A stretch of 64,000 nucleotides of DNA from the NCBI GenBank assembly GCA_964369755.1, contig CAYJFY010000005.1:31175-95174 (forward strand), written 5' to 3'. Shown piece after piece: positions 60,886-64,000 of this stretch; positions within the stretch are counted from its first letter, which is position 1, and each line of letters begins with the position of its first letter. Below the pieces are notes generated by a model. It was not told the origin of the DNA, searched no databases, and saw only the letters and a program-made list of their open reading frames with translations. A program made the position numbers and the translations under genes. The DNA is from CAUPWF01 sp964369755 (GTDB lineage: Bacteria > Bacillota > Clostridia > Lachnospirales > Lachnospiraceae).

Positions 60886-61452
60886 TTACAACATCATTTC
60901 ACGATACTCATTGCCTTTGCTTGCATCAAAACCTATCGGCAAATATTCTTCCTCTATGTACTCCGCATAACTAACATCCATGAAATAATTGCAAAATATC
61001 ATTTCAACATAAACAATTCTGTTATCATCGTCCGCCAAAGCATAAACCAACCCATATTCCTCATCAGAATTCATGGCGACCAACTCATATCCTTCCCTGA
61101 ACCCAGTCGCTGAATAAATCCCCTCATAATCATCAATTCCGATTTCCTGCAATCTTGCTATCTCATTTGCATAATCAGCCTGATCATACGCAACAACCAT
61201 TTTACCCAGAAACTGTGCATCAAATGGATTATCATATAGCATTAAGAAGTCTTCCACTGCCTCTTCCTGCCCGATTGTATTTGGAAAAATATCATCATCT
61301 ACCCCCCATTTATTATCAAAGGGCTCTACTGCTGTTTCTCCAAAAACAGTAGTGTATTCACTTATATCTGTTTCCATGATTACTTCACTTGAACATGCTG
61401 AAACACTGGCGCTTACTAAAATCAAACTCATCAATAATATAATTTTTCTCAT
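60886..61452 (-). CDS. Small lipoprotein of unknown function
   Basis: 188 residues. Lipoprotein signal: MRKIILLMSLILVSASVSAC, with a VSAC lipobox. The mature part is acidic (pattern VDDDIFPNTIGQEEAVEDFL near residue 52) and alpha/beta-mixed, with no recognised motif. It would be tethered to the outer face of the membrane. GGAGG lies eight bases from the ATG. A TATAAT box (61513-61518) is upstream, but no convincing -35 box. It may share its transcript with the tyrosine phosphatase. Confidence 0.78.
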   Translation of the reverse strand: MRKIILLMSLILVSASVSACSSEVIMETDISEYTTVFGETAVEPFDNKWGVDDDIFPNTIGQEEAVEDFLMLYDNPFDAQFLGKMVVAYDQADYANEIARLQEIGIDDYEGIYSATGFREGYELVAMNSDEEYGLVYALADDDNRIVYVEMIFCNYFMDVSYAEYIEEEYLPIGFDASKGNEYREMML

Positions 61453-61578
61453 ATTGTTTTACCTCCATAAAAGTCGTTTAAGCCACTTACATTCGCGGCT
61501 ACTAACATCTAAATTATACAACAAAAGTTTACAAAACAATGCATATTATATTAATTTAAGAATTATTTAAGCATTTTT

Positions 61579-62103
61579 TTACACATTCTCAACCTGAATC
61601 TGACACATCTTCATTGCCTCAAGTGCGTTGTTATGACTCTCCACCGTAACTCCAGCACAGCAGCTTGCATCGACGGTCAGTGTCGCTTCTGGGAAAAACG
61701 CCTTCAATATCATTGCATTGCTTATAACACAGATATCTGTGCATAATCCAACCAGCATGATTGACAAGTCTTCTTTGTCTTCATTTATTTTCTCGATGAA
61801 TTCGGGTAATTCTTTCCCACCAAATGAATTCTTGTCATAGATATGTTCTGTCGCTAAGTCTGCTATCTGTGGATGAATCTGCCAACCTTTCGTTCCTTGA
61901 ATACAGTGCTTCACTGGCAGGTTCTTCCCCTCCTGTGTGTCTAGATAATTCTCAAAATGCGTATCCCTTGTAAATACGACTGTCCCCTCAAAATTTTCTA
62001 TCTTACTCCTCACATTTGGCAAGATTTTTACAGCCTCTTGTGTTCCGAGGCTTCCGTCAATAAAATCCACCTGCATGTCAACTACCAATAAAATATTTTT
62101 CAT
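61579..62103 (-). CDS. Isochorismatase-fold hydrolase, nicotinamidase-like
   Basis: 174 residues. The catalytic triad of the cysteine hydrolases is visible: Asp in LLVVDMQVDF, Lys in EHIYDKNSFGG, and Cys in VGLCTDICVISNAM. GTKGWQIHP contains the metal-side His. These match nicotinamidase/pyrazinamidase (PncA) best, which turns nicotinamide into nicotinate for NAD salvage; related enzymes act on other amides. GGAGG is nine bases before the ATG. The assembly gap starts 17 bp upstream, so the promoter cannot be seen. Confidence 0.9.
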   Translation of the reverse strand: MKNILLVVDMQVDFIDGSLGTQEAVKILPNVRSKIENFEGTVVFTRDTHFENYLDTQEGKNLPVKHCIQGTKGWQIHPQIADLATEHIYDKNSFGGKELPEFIEKINEDKEDLSIMLVGLCTDICVISNAMILKAFFPEATLTVDASCCAGVTVESHNNALEAMKMCQIQVENV

Positions 62104-62120
62104 TCCACACTACCTCCCTT

Positions 62121-62235
62121 NNNNNNNNNNNNNNNNNNNNNNNNNNNNNNNNNNNNNNNNNNNNNNNNNNNNNNNNNNNNNNNNNNNNNNNNNNNNNNNN
62201 NNNNNNNNNNNNNNNNNNNNNNNNNNNNNNNNNNN
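62121..62235. other. Assembly gap (115 N)
   Basis: 115 undetermined bases. Both edges read CCTCCCTT (62113-62120 and 62236-62243), so the two contig ends share eight bases. The gap may be small or even spurious. Confidence 0.99.
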
Positions 62236-62320
62236 CCTCCCTTGCATGGTAATTCTACCATAAATCCATGAGAAAATATAGCTCTAGACTATCCAAAATC
62301 ATTATGTTACAATTTGATTA

Positions 62321-62540
62321 TAACTATTCAGCCTTGCGCTGAACGCAAGTAAGTCTGTGCTGTGTTTACATAGCATCAGACGCATCTTGCGATTCAGGCA
62401 TAAGGCGCTTAGCCGCAATCGAGGATGTAGCTGTGAAACAGCGTAATAGATCACGTAGTGATCCATCCGAGATGCTTAGGCTGAATATCGTTACATTGAG
62501 GCCTGCAAAACATGAAAAAGTAGCCCGATTAGGCTGAATA
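62321..62540 (+). ncRNA. Strongly structured non-coding stretch upstream of the oligopeptide-binding gene
   Basis: The 344-bp interval 62236-62579 has no supported gene. It contains an outer stem TATTCAGCCT (62325-62334) with AGGCTGAATA (62478-62487), extended by TAAC/GTTA past a two-base bulge. Inside are hairpins at 62333-62349 (6 bp), 62353-62381 (12 pairs, one G-U), 62383-62427 (two-part stem, 9 bp), 62430-62442 (5 bp, GAA loop) and 62449-62463 (6 bp, GTA loop). TTAGGCTGAATA recurs at 62529-62540, a second possible partner for the left arm. A cis-regulatory leader, an independent small RNA or a folded mobile element would all fit. No T-box or known riboswitch core is recognised. Confidence 0.5.
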
Positions 62541-62579
62541 AGGACAAAACGAATTCATAAGAATTACTGGAGGAAAAAA

Positions 62580-64000
62580 ATGAAAAAGCTATGTTTAATG
62601 TTAACTCTTACACTAATGTTAACCCCACTATTTACTGCTTGCTCTTCACCAAATACGACTTCGGAGGAAACTACTGCTGAGGAAACTGTTTCGGAGGATG
62701 CTGGTGAGGTAGAATCTAATTCGAAAGTGCCACAAGACACACTCATGGTCGGTACCGCCGAGATGAGTGGGGATTTTATGAGTGGATTTGGGAATAATGC
62801 CTATGATCTCTCTGTTCGAGTATTGACGAGTGGATATATTGAAACCTATTCTATGACAAAGGATGGGGATATTGTATTAAATGAAACTGTTGTTAAGGAT
62901 TTAGGGATTGCTGATGATTCTGATGGAAACAAAACCTACACCTTTACCCTTCACGAAGACCTATTCTGGAATAATGGTGATTCCATTACCGCACAAGACT
63001 TTGTCACTTCCATTATGTGGTATTCTGCACCGGAGTGGGCAGAGGCTGGTGCTTCTTCAGCTGGGTATGATGCGTTGGTTGGTTATGAGGACTATTACAC
63101 TGGTGCCTCTGATGTGTTTGCAGGGGTTCAATTGATCTCTGATTATGAGTTCTCTGTAACTGTTTCTGCAGAACATTTTCCATATTATTGGGAGTCAATC
63201 AATGCCATGGTTGGCCCAACTCACTTTGCTACTTATCTACCAGATTGTGAGATTGTTTCGACGGAGGCTGGAACTGAACTTGCCTTCTCAGAAGGTGACC
63301 TACTGACTAATTGTAACCGAATTGCAACCACAGAACGCTATGCACCAACCGTGACCTGTGGTCCATATACTTTTGTTTCTTTTGAAAATCAAACTGTAAC
63401 ACTGGAATTGAACGAATATTTCAAGGGCGACTTCAATGGCGACAAACCTACGATTCAAAAGGTTGTACAAAAAGCCATCCCACAAGATACAAATGTCGAA
63501 TGGGTTCTAAATGGAGAAGTTGACCTAGTCACTGGTATTGTAGAGGGCGAAAAAATCGAAGCTGCGAAAACTTCGGATGCTGTCTCCTATCAATCTTACC
63601 TTCGTTCTGGATTTGGCTATCTTGCAATGATGTGTGATGTTGGCCCAACTGCAGATGTGAATGTCCGCTGGGCACTTGCCTCTCTCATTGACCGAACAGC
63701 CGTTGTAGACTATGTGTTGGGCGGATATGGTAGTACCGTCGATTCCGAATATGGAATTGGCCAATGGATGTATATGGAAAAGGCTGCCGAGCTACAAGAA
63801 TCGCTCAAACCGATTTCCTTTAACATCGATGTGGCAAATGACTACCTCGACCAAACAGATTGGGCCTTCGAAGCAGATGGTACAACAGCCTTTGATTCTT
63901 CTAAGGCAACCGAAGATGGTTCCTATCTTCGCCACAATGCAGCTGGCGAACCATTGGTGATTAACCATCTTGGAATTACAGACAATGTTTTGACTGATAT
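62580..64000 (+). CDS. Oligopeptide/dipeptide ABC transporter substrate-binding lipoprotein, cut by right edge
   Basis: At least 473 residues are present; the frame is still open at 64000. Lipoprotein signal with lipobox LFTAC (Cys 21), then a Ser/Thr/Glu linker. The mature part is an SBP_bac_5 (OppA/DppA) protein: YTFTLHEDLFWNNGDSITA (family signature WNxGxxxTAxD), SIMWYSAPE, a central CGPYTFVSF and NVRWALASLIDRTAV. It binds peptides outside the cell and hands them to an Opp/Dpp permease, presumably encoded past the edge. GGAGG lies six bases before the ATG. It is preceded by the structured interval 62321-62540, which may control it. Confidence 0.92.
   Translation, partial: MKKLCLMLTLTLMLTPLFTACSSPNTTSEETTAEETVSEDAGEVESNSKVPQDTLMVGTAEMSGDFMSGFGNNAYDLSVRVLTSGYIETYSMTKDGDIVLNETVVKDLGIADDSDGNKTYTFTLHEDLFWNNGDSITAQDFVTSIMWYSAPEWAEAGASSAGYDALVGYEDYYTGASDVFAGVQLISDYEFSVTVSAEHFPYYWESINAMVGPTHFATYLPDCEIVSTEAGTELAFSEGDLLTNCNRIATTERYAPTVTCGPYTFVSFENQTVTLELNEYFKGDFNGDKPTIQKVVQKAIPQDTNVEWVLNGEVDLVTGIVEGEKIEAAKTSDAVSYQSYLRSGFGYLAMMCDVGPTADVNVRWALASLIDRTAVVDYVLGGYGSTVDSEYGIGQWMYMEKAAELQESLKPISFNIDVANDYLDQTDWAFEADGTTAFDSSKATEDGSYLRHNAAGEPLVINHLGITDNVLTD

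Noticed and set aside
62321..62493. T-box leader or group II intron domain
   Set aside because: No T-box AGGGTGG core, no intron domain V pattern and no intron-encoded protein are seen.

Overview
The window looks like chromosome of a low-GC, Gram-positive anaerobe of the Clostridia, most like Lachnospiraceae. This rests on AGGAGG-type ribosome sites, TTGACA/TATAAT promoters, teichoic-acid-type genes, an LCP ligase, cell-wall amidases, a sortase-like tail and the family content; no rRNA or housekeeping marker is present, so the taxonomy is inference. One assembly gap lies at 62121-62235. I see no tRNA, rRNA, CRISPR array, transposase or prophage.

Region 1 (1-39064, all minus strand) is a very large surface-polysaccharide locus. 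Five good sigma-A-type promoters divide it into modules. (a) 39006 to 30768: tagG/tagH exporter, tagD, three CDP-glycerol phosphotransferase-type proteins (one fused to a GT4) and a membrane priming glycosylphosphotransferase, i.e. a teichoic-acid-like polymer. (b) 30661 to 22953: a GT2-GtrA protein, a GT-C-like membrane protein, then capE-capF-capG (UDP-L-FucNAc) and a WbuB-like GT4. (c) 22838 to 9029: LCP ligase, a WbpM/CapD-like 4,6-dehydratase, an SDR-GT4 fusion, two GT2 proteins, a large membrane protein, manC and a phosphohexomutase (GDP-mannose supply). (d) 8938 to 2618: a second ABC exporter whose ATPase has a Wzt-type carbohydrate-binding tail, a methyltransferase, and a 1091-residue protein carrying a kinase-like domain, a coiled coil, a GT2 and a GT4. 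(e) 2344 leftwards: polytopic membrane proteins. Module (d) has the parts of the WbdD/Wzt chain-capping and length-control system of Gram-negative O-antigens and is the most interesting system here.

Region 2 (39115-41383) is a self-contained cassette with its own promoter and terminator: a SAMHD1/dGTPase-like HD protein translationally coupled to a small unknown protein. Region 3 (41395-46331) is a surface operon: a secreted protein with a sorting-signal-like tail, an amidase with Ig-like and dockerin-like domains, and a cadherin-like anchored protein. Region 4 (46560-53793) holds ordinary genes (CorC/HlyC-type transporter, aldo/keto reductase, sigma-like protein without region 4, amidase-SPOR, HAD phosphatase, chemoreceptor) and two copies of a long palindromic repeat.

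Region 5 (53755-60315) is a single promoter-to-terminator operon for a c-di-GMP-responsive synthase-type exopolysaccharide: GH5 glycosidase, VTC-like polyphosphate polymerase, DUF4956 membrane protein, CotH-like kinase and a cellulose-synthase-like GT2 with PilZ domain. Region 6 (60403-64000) has a low-molecular-weight tyrosine phosphatase, a lipoprotein, a nicotinamidase-like hydrolase, the assembly gap, a strongly structured non-coding stretch, and the start of an oligopeptide-binding lipoprotein gene cut by the right edge.
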